DNA of 64,000 bases. Source: CAYRYU01 sp964428355. GTDB lineage: Bacteria > Muiribacteriota > Ozemobacteria > Ozemobacterales > Ozemobacteraceae. The notes under the pieces are model-generated. The model had not been told where the DNA came from. It searched no databases and saw only the letters and a program-made list of their open reading frames with translations. This document shows, in pieces, positions 1 through 8,656 of this stretch. How positions within the stretch are numbered: position 1 is the first letter of the stretch; every line of letters begins with the position of its first letter. The stretch is taken from assembly GCA_964428355.1 (NCBI GenBank), contig CAYRYU010000012.1:41584-105583 (forward strand), given 5' to 3'. The translations under genes and the position numbers were made by a program.

Positions 1-292
1 CGCAAAAATCGATCTTCCGGGCGGAATTCCGGTTGGCGAATCTTGCCATCCGAATGGCTTCCTCCGCGGCTTTTCGTATTCCCGCGGGGGTGACCGACGG
101 GGTCGAGCTGTACCCCCAGCCGTTTTCAAATAGGACCCGCACCCCGACGCCGTTCGTGAACTCCTCGTCGAGTTGGGCAACCCGCCGATCCTCGAAGTAG
201 AGGGAGCGTTCCTCGAAAAGATGCTCCCGGACGTCGGCGAACCGTATCCCCTGTTTCTTGAGATGACCGATGATTTCCTCGAGCTGTTCCAT
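1..292 (-). CDS. TldD/PmbA-family metalloprotease, N-terminal part
   Basis: First 97 codons of a TldD/PmbA-type zinc-dependent peptidase; the rest lies beyond the window edge. Family members act in the cytoplasm as a TldD-TldE pair that trims peptides. The N-terminal signature is visible: RSLYFEDRRVAQLDEEFTNG followed by GVGVRVLFENGWGYSST and an AAEEAIRMARFAN helix. The family's HExxxH metal motif would lie further on and cannot be checked. The WGY after GVGVRVL looks more like TldD than PmbA, but 97 residues do not settle it. The start is the ATG at 292. An AAGGA abuts it directly and a second purine-rich AGAAAGGAA lies about 20 bases upstream; no other in-frame start codon is close. Confidence 0.8.
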   Translation of the reverse strand, partial: MEQLEEIIGHLKKQGIRFADVREHLFEERSLYFEDRRVAQLDEEFTNGVGVRVLFENGWGYSSTPSVTPAGIRKAAEEAIRMARFANRNSARKIDFC

Positions 293-560
293 TCCTTGCC
301 TCGATCCAAATTCCTTTCTTCCTGGAGTTTTGAAAAGTCTACCTCTTGACGCGTTGGAAATCCACCCCTTCTTGTGAGTGCTTCTGGACGTCCATAGAGA
401 CCTGATTGTGGGACCGCTGCCCGAAGCGGGCGGAGAAGGGCACCGGCCGCGATCGCGGGAATGATGGGGAGGAAACCGACCGCGGGAGTTTCCGGGGAGG
501 CTCGCTGATTGTTGCCGCCCTTCGAACCCTGCGAGGAATCTGCGAAAAATTCGTCTCCGG
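293..560. other. Intergenic stretch between HD-GYP gene and tldD-like gene
   Basis: 268 bases between two genes that both run on the minus strand. The minus strand has an open frame here with a hydrophobic piece (FLPIIPAIAAGALL), but it has no start codon and runs straight into the tldD-like gene out of frame, so I do not call a gene. No convincing terminator hairpin or promoter was found. Confidence 0.4.
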
Positions 561-1793
561 TCAGGGGGGCGAAGATTTTCCTTCGGTGACGGGGCCCACA
601 ACGTAAAGGTCCGGGGACTGGCACAGGTCCAGGTTCCCCGTCGTGTAGGCGCGGTTCCCCTTGGCATCCTGGACCAGCCTTACTATCGGCCGGAGATGCG
701 CTCCCGGATTCGGCCGGATGACCAGGGCGACGGACCCGTCGCTGAGCCGTACCATGCTTCCCGGCGGAAACAGGGAAACCCGCTTGAGAAAGACGGCGAG
801 AATCTCGGGGTCGAATTGGTTGTCGATGTTGCTCAGCAGGATCCTGATCGCCTCGTAAGGTTTGATCGGGGGACGGTACGGACGCGGACTGGTCAGGGCA
901 TCGTAGACGTCGGCAATGGAAACGATTCGGGCGAAAAGGGGAATGTCCTTCCCTTTCAGTCCGTCAGGGTATCCTCCTCCCTGGAACTTTTCGTGGTGGG
1001 AAAGGACGATCTCTCTTACCCGAGGGTCCAGGTCGGCACAGGGTTTCAGGATCTCCAGGCCAAGGCGGGGGTGCTCGCGGATTCCCTCGAACTCCTTGTC
1101 GGTCAACGTTCCCTTCTTTTGGAGGACGGCGAGGTCGAGTCGCAACCGTCCGACGTCGTGGAGCAGGGCTCCGGTCCCGAGGACCTGCAGATCCGGTTTC
1201 GATAGGTTCATGGCGTGGCCGATGGTTAGTGCGAGCGTTGCCACGTTGATCGAATGCGCGTAGGTGTAATCGTCGAAGGACTTCACGGCCAGGAGGTTGA
1301 TGATCGCATCGGGGGTTTTTATGATCTCCGCGAGAAGCATCCCGGATGTTTCCCGGGTTTCATGCAGCTGAAGGCGTTTCCTGTTCCGGATCGCGGTCCC
1401 CATGGTCGACACGGTCCGGATGGCTTTCAGCTGGGTGTTTTGGGAAAGCATCCCCTCCTTGTTCGGCAACACGGCTTTCACTTCGATGAAATTTTCGCTC
1501 AGGGGGGAAATCGAAGCGGCAAAACCATGGATCGCTTTCGTGTTGGTGACGTCCGTCAACTGGAAATCCTTGACCAGGTAATCCTCACCCGAGGCGGCGC
1601 ACAGGTAGAGATCAGAGCGAAGTCTGAGCGTTTCGATCGAGTCGGAATAGCAAAGGTCGAGGAAGGAGAACCGGTATCTGCCATCTTCCTCCTTCGGATA
1701 CCAGATGAAGGCCCGACAGCTTCCGATGTGACTGAACCCCGAGTAGATCTGGGGGTTCGAAACCACGTTCTCGTTCTTTTCGGTTCGATCCAC
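561..1793 (-). CDS. HD-GYP domain cyclic di-GMP phosphodiesterase
   Basis: Probable cytoplasmic c-di-GMP phosphodiesterase of 410 residues. The first about 150 residues match nothing I recognise; the HD-GYP catalytic domain follows. Metal-binding residues are in place: H180, the H212-D213 pair in GALLHDVGRLRL, H241 in REHPRLG, HHEKFQGGGYPDGL at 266-279 (the HHExxxGxGYP signature), and D295 in ADVYDALTSPRPYR. There is no receiver or GAF domain, so the input signal is unknown. The start is GTG at 1793 with a poor ribosome site. A TAGAAT that could be a -10 element lies about 65 bases upstream, without a clear -35. The gene stands alone, upstream of the tldD-like gene on the same strand. Confidence 0.9.
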   Translation of the reverse strand: MDRTEKNENVVSNPQIYSGFSHIGSCRAFIWYPKEEDGRYRFSFLDLCYSDSIETLRLRSDLYLCAASGEDYLVKDFQLTDVTNTKAIHGFAASISPLSENFIEVKAVLPNKEGMLSQNTQLKAIRTVSTMGTAIRNRKRLQLHETRETSGMLLAEIIKTPDAIINLLAVKSFDDYTYAHSINVATLALTIGHAMNLSKPDLQVLGTGALLHDVGRLRLDLAVLQKKGTLTDKEFEGIREHPRLGLEILKPCADLDPRVREIVLSHHEKFQGGGYPDGLKGKDIPLFARIVSIADVYDALTSPRPYRPPIKPYEAIRILLSNIDNQFDPEILAVFLKRVSLFPPGSMVRLSDGSVALVIRPNPGAHLRPIVRLVQDAKGNRAYTTGNLDLCQSPDLYVVGPVTEGKSSPP

Positions 1794-1998
1794 GGTCCGC
1801 GAGGTCCAAATCCTTTCGGTCGAGGGTTCCGGCTCCGACCGGTTTGATTCCTACTCTATTCTACCCGATGACTCGGCCGATTTCCTTCGATTGTCCACTT
1901 TTTTCGACCGTGATGCATAGTGCCTGAGGGAAACTGCCCGGAGAAACTTCCCCGCGGCCATCCAACCACCGACAGCGGGACCTCGTGTCCCGGTGTCG

Positions 1999-2027
1999 TT
2001 GACAGTGCTGCGGAAACCGTGTATACC
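1999..2027 (+). promoter_or_regulatory. Sigma-70-type promoter for the beta-lactamase-fold gene
   Basis: TTGACA at 1999-2004, a 17-base spacer, then TATACC at 2022-2027. The -35 is a perfect consensus. Transcription would start near 2034, giving a leader of about 15 bases before the ATG at 2049 and supporting that start over more upstream codons. Confidence 0.65.
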
Positions 2028-2048
2028 GGTCGCAGCGCAAAGGCGGTT

Positions 2049-2813
2049 ATGAGCGGAAACATCAGGGTGAGGATCCTCGGCATCGGCGGTTGCGTTTCGA
2101 GCTGCCCATCATACAACGCATTTCTCGTGAACGACGACCTTCTGGTTGAAACTCCCCCGGATGTCATGGCCTCCCTGAACCGGCAGAAGGTCGACCTGGG
2201 TCCTATCGACAGGGTTTTCATCTCGCACCCGCACGGGGACCACAGTTTCGGACTGCCATTCCTGATCATAAACAAATGGATACAGGGTCCCAGGGACGGA
2301 AGGCCTTCACGCCTCACCCTGATCGCGCCAAAAAGCGTGATCGACCAGGTCCCCGTCTTGCTTTCCATGGCGTTCACCTCACGGCATCCTGTGGTGGAGT
2401 GGGCCCGGAAATGGCTCCAGTTCCAGGTGATCGACGGTTCATCCGATATCGGGTATTCGGGCTGGAGTATGCGCTTCTTTCCCCTGGAGCACCTGGTGGA
2501 GACTTTCGGGTTCAAGCTGGTCGATCCCTCGGGCGGGACCGCGCTCACCTACATTTGCGATTCCCGCTGGTGCAACGGGGTCGAAGAGCAGTTGAAGGGA
2601 CTCCCCCGCATGGTGATGATCGACGCAAACGGTGGTGGGATGCACATCTCCCTCGACGAGATCCTCGAGCGCGGGATCGGGATTACCGGGAACCGGACCC
2701 GATACGTTGGAACCCATGTTTTCCAGCCTTTTGTCTCTGCGCATCCCCAGGTAATCTGTGCAGCTGACGGTCTTACCCTCGAAGTTCCTTCAGCGGAAGA
2801 GGGCAGACTCTGA
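2049..2813 (+). CDS. Metallo-beta-lactamase-fold hydrolase
   Basis: A 254-residue cytoplasmic metallohydrolase of the beta-lactamase/RNase Z fold. The first metal motif is SHPHGDH at 59-65 (HxHxDH). Further candidate ligands are the His of LEHLVETFGF, the Asp of YICDSRW and the His near the end in VGTHVF, the spacing expected of this superfamily. The N-terminal GIGGCVSSCPSYNAFLV resembles the opening strand of RNase Z/ElaC-like proteins, but there is no exosite arm, so a tRNA role is not shown. An open frame runs further upstream, but the ATG at 2049 follows AAAGG and sits just after the promoter. It ends 55 bases from the convergent activase gene. Confidence 0.85.
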   Translation: MSGNIRVRILGIGGCVSSCPSYNAFLVNDDLLVETPPDVMASLNRQKVDLGPIDRVFISHPHGDHSFGLPFLIINKWIQGPRDGRPSRLTLIAPKSVIDQVPVLLSMAFTSRHPVVEWARKWLQFQVIDGSSDIGYSGWSMRFFPLEHLVETFGFKLVDPSGGTALTYICDSRWCNGVEEQLKGLPRMVMIDANGGGMHISLDEILERGIGITGNRTRYVGTHVFQPFVSAHPQVICAADGLTLEVPSAEEGRL

Positions 2814-2868
2814 GGGGCCCGCACCTTTCCGAAAGGTTGGGGCAAAGTGAAGGCGGGAACGGGCCGGT

Positions 2869-3825
2869 TCAGATCTCGGAAGGGATGCAACGTTCGCAAC
2901 GCTGGCCGAAAACCGACTCCTGACCGTCGGGAGTTCGCATCCAGACAACCTCACAACGGTTCGGGCACCCCTCCAGGGTCCGATGCTCGATCGCGATCCC
3001 AGTCCCCCCGAGGTTCTCCCAGCCCTTGAACCGGGATGGGTTCGGGGCCGCATCCCTGGCCATGAGGGCTGCCCCGACAGCGCCCATGAGGTGCGGGTGT
3101 TGCGGGATAAGGACCGGGGCCTGGAGGAATTCCTCGAAGGCCCTTTTGATGGCTGGGTTCAGGGCGGTTGCCCCCTGGAAGACGAAGGGCGGGAAGATGG
3201 GACGGGCCCGGACCAGCATGGCGAAATAGTTGTTGATCAATGCCCGGGTGACTCCCATGGCGATATCGGAAACATCGAAACCCGAGTTCAATTTGGTGAT
3301 CACCGAGGATTGGGCGAAGACCCCGCATTTCCCTGCCAGGGCGATCCGGCGCGTGCTCTTCAGCGCGGTTGGTCCGAACTCCTCAATGGGGAGCCCGATC
3401 CGACCTGCAATCGTCTCGATGAAACTTCCCGTTCCACCCCCGCAAAGGGTGTTCATCTGGAAATTCTCGATCCGCCCGTCCTTGACCTGGATGAGCTTGC
3501 AGTCCTCGCCCCCGATCTCGAAGATCGTCCTGACCTCGGGGAACAGGTCGAGGGTTCCCCGGAAGTGGGCGATGATCTCGGTCGGAACGACGTCCGCGCC
3601 CAACAATGCCTGTCCGAACTGGCGCCCGTTGCCTGTCACTCCCACTCCCCGGACGGGAAGACGGGAAAGGCGCGAGATCCCTTCGAGAGCGGAAGCCAGG
3701 ATTCCGGTGTTCTTCTGGTATTGCCCCTCGAGAATGCATCCAGAACTGTCGAGGATGACAAGCTTTATCGCGGAGCTTCCCATGTCCACTCCCAGGAAAT
3801 TCATGGCCCGGTCGGTAACCTCCAT
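2869..3825 (-). CDS. Acyl-CoA dehydratase activase (BadF/BadG/BcrA/HgdC-type ATPase)
   Basis: ATP-driven activator of the 2-hydroxyacyl-CoA dehydratase/benzoyl-CoA reductase class, which fires electrons from a [4Fe-4S] cluster into a partner enzyme. It has the ASKHA ATPase phosphate-1 motif (LGVDMGSSAIK near residue 11), FEIGGEDCKLI, and the two cluster cysteines expected at the dimer interface, in NTLCGGGTGSF and AGKCGVFAQSS. Unusual extra cysteines lie at the C terminus (CPNRC and CERC). It is downstream of the DUF2229-type gene by 64 bases and probably co-transcribed. No dehydratase subunit genes are nearby, so the target is unknown. ATG at 3825 is used; ATG at 3804 is also possible. Confidence 0.87.
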   Translation of the reverse strand: MEVTDRAMNFLGVDMGSSAIKLVILDSSGCILEGQYQKNTGILASALEGISRLSRLPVRGVGVTGNGRQFGQALLGADVVPTEIIAHFRGTLDLFPEVRTIFEIGGEDCKLIQVKDGRIENFQMNTLCGGGTGSFIETIAGRIGLPIEEFGPTALKSTRRIALAGKCGVFAQSSVITKLNSGFDVSDIAMGVTRALINNYFAMLVRARPIFPPFVFQGATALNPAIKRAFEEFLQAPVLIPQHPHLMGAVGAALMARDAAPNPSRFKGWENLGGTGIAIEHRTLEGCPNRCEVVWMRTPDGQESVFGQRCERCIPSEI

Positions 3826-3889
3826 GGAAAGACGGATAGTCCCTGCCTGCGGGACAATGGAAGACGGTTCCTGGACGGAGGGGGGAGGG

Positions 3890-4822
3890 TCAAGGGCGTT
3901 CCTGCCGGCGGGCTTTTTCCCGGACCATCTCTACAAAGGTTTCGAGGCGTGTCGCCACGTTCAGGTGGGAGAGGTTCTCGTCGATTTCGACCGTCAGGAG
4001 CGGAAGCCCGTGCTTCTGGGAGATGGCCTCGATGAGTGATTTAACGGTTGTTTCAGGCATGCAGGTGAGAGGATACATGTGGATGATCCCGTGGTATCGG
4101 TTCAAGCCGGCATAGAGACTGTTCCGGAGGCTTTCGAACGCGCATCCCGAGATCGGCCCGTTGAGGAGTTGCCGGGCCTGGAGGTCGACCTCGTCATGCC
4201 GAAGAAGGTGGAATTTCTTCCTGAAGTAATGCGAGATCAGTGCTGGGGCGGTGGTGGAGATGCCCCGGGAAAGAAGCATCCTTCGGACGTGGAAGTTGAG
4301 CTCCGGGACCACCAGCGAATACGCCTCCCCTGTGAGCATGACTTTCAACGGCTGGCCTGCGAACCGACCTTCCTCTTCCTGCTCGCATCTGATCATGTCC
4401 TTCACTGCCCGGATGATGCGCTTGAGGATCTGGAGCCAGGACAGGCGGTCACCGGAAAGTTGCCCAAGGGTGTGGAAAAGTCGGAACCGGTCGATCTCGA
4501 ACAACCGGAAGTCGTATCCCAGCTTTGTCAGAGTGTCCTGGTACAAATTGGAGAAATGTGTGAAACGGCAGAACCCCTGGGAGTTGTAGGTAACGATGTT
4601 CTTAACGCCGGTTTCCAGAAGCTCGATGATGTTCCCCAGAGTTACCTTGTACGGATAGCAGATCATCTCGGGGGAATACCGGACTCCCTTCCGGATGGTC
4701 AGATCCGTGATTGTGGGAGGACGGACCACGTCCCAACCGAACGATTCGAGCAATCGCGAGATCGCAACGTTATAGAACCCGCAATCCGCGAAACCGATCT
4801 TCCCGAGTGTGGGGGCCTTCAT
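3890..4822 (-). CDS. DUF2229/COG3581-like acyl-CoA dehydratase activase-related protein
   Basis: A 310-residue protein of the group often fused to BadF-type activases in very large proteins; here it is a separate gene just upstream of the activase. It begins with a beta-strand (LGKIGFADCGFYNVAI) and shows conserved cysteines in SPEMICYPYKVTLGN and NSQGFCRFTHF that may hold an iron-sulfur cluster. This is inferred from family knowledge; the exact chemistry is not established. The two genes are 64 bases apart, face the same way and probably work together. The start is the ATG at 4822; the ribosome site is weak. Confidence 0.8.
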   Translation of the reverse strand: MKAPTLGKIGFADCGFYNVAISRLLESFGWDVVRPPTITDLTIRKGVRYSPEMICYPYKVTLGNIIELLETGVKNIVTYNSQGFCRFTHFSNLYQDTLTKLGYDFRLFEIDRFRLFHTLGQLSGDRLSWLQILKRIIRAVKDMIRCEQEEEGRFAGQPLKVMLTGEAYSLVVPELNFHVRRMLLSRGISTTAPALISHYFRKKFHLLRHDEVDLQARQLLNGPISGCAFESLRNSLYAGLNRYHGIIHMYPLTCMPETTVKSLIEAISQKHGLPLLTVEIDENLSHLNVATRLETFVEMVREKARRQERP

Positions 4823-5054
4823 GACCTGGGGCGGGGGATCTTGGTGCGCCCCTCAGGGGACCGTCTTCCGGCGATATTCATCATGCCCGGAGTATACATC
4901 AACAGCGCCCTTGATGGAAACGTCCTGGCCTGCCCCAAAAATCGCTGTGCCATCTCGAAAAACGTTCGCGGGATTTGGTGGTATTCTCTCTTGCTGGTCA
5001 AGGGAAAGGGTTTCCGTTATCATTTTTCCCCAACAGATACTTTGGAGGTTTACG

Positions 5055-6041
5055 ATGTTTCCCGTTCTTCTTCGGATCATGCTCGCGGTTCTTCTCATCT
5101 TCCAGATTCCATCCGGGGTCTTTGCGAAAGCGCCCGAGGAGCAGATTGTCGCATTCACCTTCGACTGGGACGACAACATCTTCGAGATGCCAACCAAGAT
5201 CATGCTTTTCAACAGGAATACCGGAGAGCAGTTTCCCCTTTCAACGGCGGAGTATGCTCTGGCAAGGTCGAAAGTCGGCAAACCGGGAACGGAGTTCGCC
5301 GATTTCGAAGTCCGGGACTCATTGGCAACAGGGTCGATGCGGTTTTTCGGGGATATCGGCCAGAACGGGGCCGAGCAGTTCCAGAAGGATATCGATTTTG
5401 CGATTCTCAATCATCCCGGGATCTGGAAGGGTCCGGTCTGGAACGATTTTTCGACGGCCATGAGACGGTCCCGGACAGCGGCGAATACCTGGATCATCAC
5501 TGCCCGAATGCACGGTCCCGAGACGATTCACCGAGCGCTTCTAAACCTCCGGAACCGGGGCTTCCTGGGGAATGTTCCCCCGGTCGAGAACATCTGGCCG
5601 GTAAACGCACCGGGCTTCGAAGATCGTTTCCGGAAAACCTTCGGAGTCGAACCCCCAGCGGGAAGTGCCGCCAATCCGTCAGCCCGGAAAGCCGGGGTCA
5701 TGGAGCAGATTCTGGACAGGATCGAGCGGACCCCGTTCCCTCGCGGCGCGAAAAAGGTGTTGGCTCCGGTCGGAAAAAGCCGCCAGGTTCTGCATTTGTG
5801 GGGATTTTCCGATGATGATTACGGGAACTTCGAAAAAGCCGTCCAGGTCCTGCAGAAGGGGGTAGATTCCCGAAGGTGGAGGAGGGTCAAGCTCACGGTT
5901 TTCTTCACGGGGAAAAACTCTCCGGGGAAAACCCCCCATGCGGTCACCCTGGTTCCGGGGAAAAGCCCCCGACCATTTTCCGAGGGGAACGAGTGGAAGA
6001 ACCTCGTCGATGAGGTTCCCCCAAGAATCATTCAAAAGTAG
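5055..6041 (+). CDS. Secreted HAD-like hydrolase
   Basis: A 328-residue exported protein. A signal peptide covers about residues 1-25 (MFPVLLRIMLAVLLIF then a cut after VFA). The mature part begins with TFDWDDNIFEMPT (D37-W-D39), matching HAD motif I. IITARMHGPE fits the threonine motif, and GFSDDDYGNFEKA fits the acidic motif IV, so a phosphatase-type reaction is likely; the substrate is unknown. The start is ATG 5055 behind a strong GGAGG. The open frame extends further upstream but would lose the signal peptide. The 3' end overlaps the convergent TPR gene by 10 bases. Confidence 0.75.
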   Translation: MFPVLLRIMLAVLLIFQIPSGVFAKAPEEQIVAFTFDWDDNIFEMPTKIMLFNRNTGEQFPLSTAEYALARSKVGKPGTEFADFEVRDSLATGSMRFFGDIGQNGAEQFQKDIDFAILNHPGIWKGPVWNDFSTAMRRSRTAANTWIITARMHGPETIHRALLNLRNRGFLGNVPPVENIWPVNAPGFEDRFRKTFGVEPPAGSAANPSARKAGVMEQILDRIERTPFPRGAKKVLAPVGKSRQVLHLWGFSDDDYGNFEKAVQVLQKGVDSRRWRRVKLTVFFTGKNSPGKTPHAVTLVPGKSPRPFSEGNEWKNLVDEVPPRIIQK

Positions 6042-8353
6042 AAACAACAATCCACGGGTGTGGTTCGGGCGATGCGGGGAAACGCCCTTTCCAGGCTTTC
6101 ACCCACTTCCGCGATCTGGGCGAAATCGGGGCCGTTCCCCTGCGCGGCATGCAAGCCCGAGACGTAGTAATCCCACATCGGAAGCGCGGCGGAGTCTCCA
6201 CCTGCCACCCGGCCGATCGCGAGCGCCCCCAGCGTGACGATGGCGGAAGGCTCGGTGGGGAGGATCTTCAAGGCCTGACGGAGCAGCCTTTCGGATTCGG
6301 CCAGGTGGTTTTCGTTCTTGTCCAGGACTCCGACCCGAGTCAGGGAATGGGGATCGTGCGGCTGAACCTCTATCGCCCGGTTCATGTGTTTCCGGGCGGT
6401 TTTCATATCCCCTGCCCGCTTGGCAATCAATCCCTTGTGTAACCAGGCCCGGGAAAGCCAGGGAAAGAGATCGAGGGCTTCATCGAGGCAACGATCGGCT
6501 TCCTGCGGCTTTCCGGCGGGGATGAGCTCTGCGGTCCCCCTGAACAGGTTTCCGCTGGGGTCCAGGTCGCCCGTCTGGTGCCAGATCCGGGCGCCCTCCC
6601 GTCCCGGATCAACGAGCGCGACGTCGTAAGCTCCGCCGGTCCGGTGGAGGGCTTTCTCGAGGGCCGCCACCCCGTCGGCCCCGAGAGGGAGGCCAATCAT
6701 GGAAGTCGCGGAGGAGATGGGGAAGTCGGGAAGGGCCTGAAGCCGCCCCCCATCGAGCCTCTTCAACAGGACGGGAACCCAGCCGCCTTTCATTTCCTCA
6801 TGGTGCCCTCCCGGGTTCCCGAGAGCGAAGAAAGCTACGACCGGGCGCGGATATCCCGTCGGTTCGGGAAGTATGATGATCACGACGTTCCGGAAAAGGG
6901 AATCGGCTGTGAGGCCTGCCTTCTCGTATTCCTGGGAATAGATGTTCCGGATGTCCGCTACGGCGGCCAGATCGGTCGTTGCAAGGGCGCTTCCCAGAAG
7001 CCGCTCTTCTTCGCTCCGCGTGACGGTTTCCCGGACCAACCGGTCCATCCGCCGGAGGGCCCGGTCGAAAGTCGGAACCGGAGCGGCCGCCCCGGGCGGC
7101 CGAAAGCCCTTCGGGAAAACCGCCTGTGTCGGGGAAAGCGTGAGAATGGCCTTGTGAGCCTCTACACCGAGGGGATGGTTCTGTGGCTGGATCGAACAAA
7201 GCTCGCGGCAGACGGAAACGAATTCTTCCGCGATCGCCCTTCCCTGGCGGGCGACCCGGGTTGCCAGGGGAGCCATCAAATCCGCTGCGCGATAGGTCAT
7301 CTGGGATTTGGGGAAGATCCGGACGAGTTTGCAGATCATGATTCCGAGAAGTGGAAGGGGACCATTCTGCCGCCGCTCGATCACCATGCACATGTCCTCG
7401 AAAAGGTAAGCCAGGGCCAGGGAAAGGGCTTCCTCGATCCCCTTCTTGATCCTCAAATGGTCGATCGAGATCAGGATCGGCCCCATTTTGATCGCCAGGC
7501 GACGATACAGGTTCTCTCCAGGCCAGGCCCTGGCATCATCTCCGGTGGCGGGAGCAAGGCTCGTTTTCAGAAGGACGCGGGACCACCGAAGGACCCCGAG
7601 GGATAAAACCACATCTGCAAGGGCGATGTTTTCGAGCGAATTGAGTGCGTCATCCAACGCGTCCAGGCCACGGTACATCTCTTCCTCGTTCAACGCGTCG
7701 ATTCCTTTCAGAAAGGAATTCCACCCTGCCCGAGCGGCTTCCGACGCATGTTTGGGGACGTTGAACCAGAAACAGTGCTCCTGGAACCACTCATCGAGAG
7801 GATCGGAATCGAGCCGTTCGCCGATGTGACGGGTTCCGGCACCCGGGTGGTGTTGGGGAACGGAAGGTCTCTTCGGGAGGGTCTCCGGTTGCATGGAAGC
7901 AGGCGGAGGGGGTGGAGGGGGCGGAGGAGGGGGTGGAGGGGGCGGTGGTGTGGCGGGCGGCCTTGCCGGATCCTCCCTTTCGAGCTCCTTCAGGATCGAG
8001 GCGTGGTCCTCGTCCGAAATCTGGAAAAGCTTTCGGAGCCCCGCCAGCATCTGCTCCTCGAGCTGGTCGATCCGCCCGTCGGCCCGGGAGAAACGGAGTG
8101 CGCTTGAATAGAGGATCCTCGGATCGAGAGGGCGCGGTTTCCCGAGCTCCCCCGCCTTGAAGCGGTCCCGGGCCTCGAAGACCATGGCCCGGGCTTTGTC
8201 CGGGTCGATTTTGAGGAAGGGGGCCATGGCCTCCAGGACGGCCTTCTCGAAGGGTTCCAGAACCCCATCCCTGCAAACCTCATCAGCGATCAGGCGGAAA
8301 AGGCCCTCACGTGAAAGAGCAGAATTCTCCCGGCGGCTATCACCCATTTTCAT
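6032..8353 (-). CDS. TerB-like / polyproline / TPR protein of unknown function
   Basis: A 773-residue cytoplasmic protein. Residues 13-110 hold two helical repeats resembling TerB-like domains (IADEVCRDGVLEPFEKAVLE and SALRFSRADGRIDQLEEQML). A run of about 16 prolines follows, then a long helical middle that I do not recognise. Around residues 530-640 there is an alpha/beta region with WVPVLLKRLDGGRLQALPDF, and TPR-like repeats near 640-720 (SRAWLHKGLIAKRAGDMKTA, THEN similar units). There is no signal peptide or membrane segment. The layout suggests a scaffold or stress-related protein; no enzyme motif is visible. ATG 8353 follows a good GGAGG; the frame stays open upstream only because it is antisense to the Sel1 gene. 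Confidence 0.75.
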   Translation of the reverse strand: MKMGDSRRENSALSREGLFRLIADEVCRDGVLEPFEKAVLEAMAPFLKIDPDKARAMVFEARDRFKAGELGKPRPLDPRILYSSALRFSRADGRIDQLEEQMLAGLRKLFQISDEDHASILKELEREDPARPPATPPPPPPPPPPPPPPPPASMQPETLPKRPSVPQHHPGAGTRHIGERLDSDPLDEWFQEHCFWFNVPKHASEAARAGWNSFLKGIDALNEEEMYRGLDALDDALNSLENIALADVVLSLGVLRWSRVLLKTSLAPATGDDARAWPGENLYRRLAIKMGPILISIDHLRIKKGIEEALSLALAYLFEDMCMVIERRQNGPLPLLGIMICKLVRIFPKSQMTYRAADLMAPLATRVARQGRAIAEEFVSVCRELCSIQPQNHPLGVEAHKAILTLSPTQAVFPKGFRPPGAAAPVPTFDRALRRMDRLVRETVTRSEEERLLGSALATTDLAAVADIRNIYSQEYEKAGLTADSLFRNVVIIILPEPTGYPRPVVAFFALGNPGGHHEEMKGGWVPVLLKRLDGGRLQALPDFPISSATSMIGLPLGADGVAALEKALHRTGGAYDVALVDPGREGARIWHQTGDLDPSGNLFRGTAELIPAGKPQEADRCLDEALDLFPWLSRAWLHKGLIAKRAGDMKTARKHMNRAIEVQPHDPHSLTRVGVLDKNENHLAESERLLRQALKILPTEPSAIVTLGALAIGRVAGGDSAALPMWDYYVSGLHAAQGNGPDFAQIAEVGESLERAFPRIARTTPVDCCFYF

Positions 8354-8656
8354 ATCCCTCCGTTCCGGACAATGATATCTCAATCGGAAAAAACCTGGAA
8401 ATCCGGAAAACCGAAAGGTGTTTCGAACGTATTGTTGACAAGCCGCGATCGCAGCAAGTATTCCTTCCGCGAACCCGGAGACGCCGCGGCAATTCCCATT
8501 CCAGTTTCTTCGAACGGTTCGATCGGTTTTCAACCCGAAGCTCGGTGTTTGCAGGAAATGGAAATCACCTCGTCCCTTGAAAGACGGGATCGAAAGACCC
8601 CGCTTTTCGACATCCGACATGTGTCCTACATTGCATGATCCGACGGAGGTCAGGGT
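8354..8656. promoter_or_regulatory. Divergent intergenic region between TPR and Sel1 genes
   Basis: 303 bases between divergent starts. On the plus strand there is a perfect TTGACA at 8435-8440 with TATTCC 18 bases later, and closer to the Sel1 gene a weaker pair, TTTCGA at 8605-8610 with TACATT at 8627-8632. Either could serve the Sel1 gene. No clear promoter is seen for the minus-strand gene. Confidence 0.35.

Noticed and set aside
293..560. Minus-strand open frame with a hydrophobic stretch
   Set aside because: It has no start codon and continues out of frame through the tldD-like gene.
4079..5815. Long plus-strand open frame opposite the DUF2229-type gene
   Set aside because: It is antisense to a conserved gene and in the wrong frame of the secreted HAD gene; typical of GC-rich DNA.
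7900..7965. GGNGGN tandem-looking repeat
   Set aside because: It is simply the proline codon run of the TPR gene read on the opposite strand.
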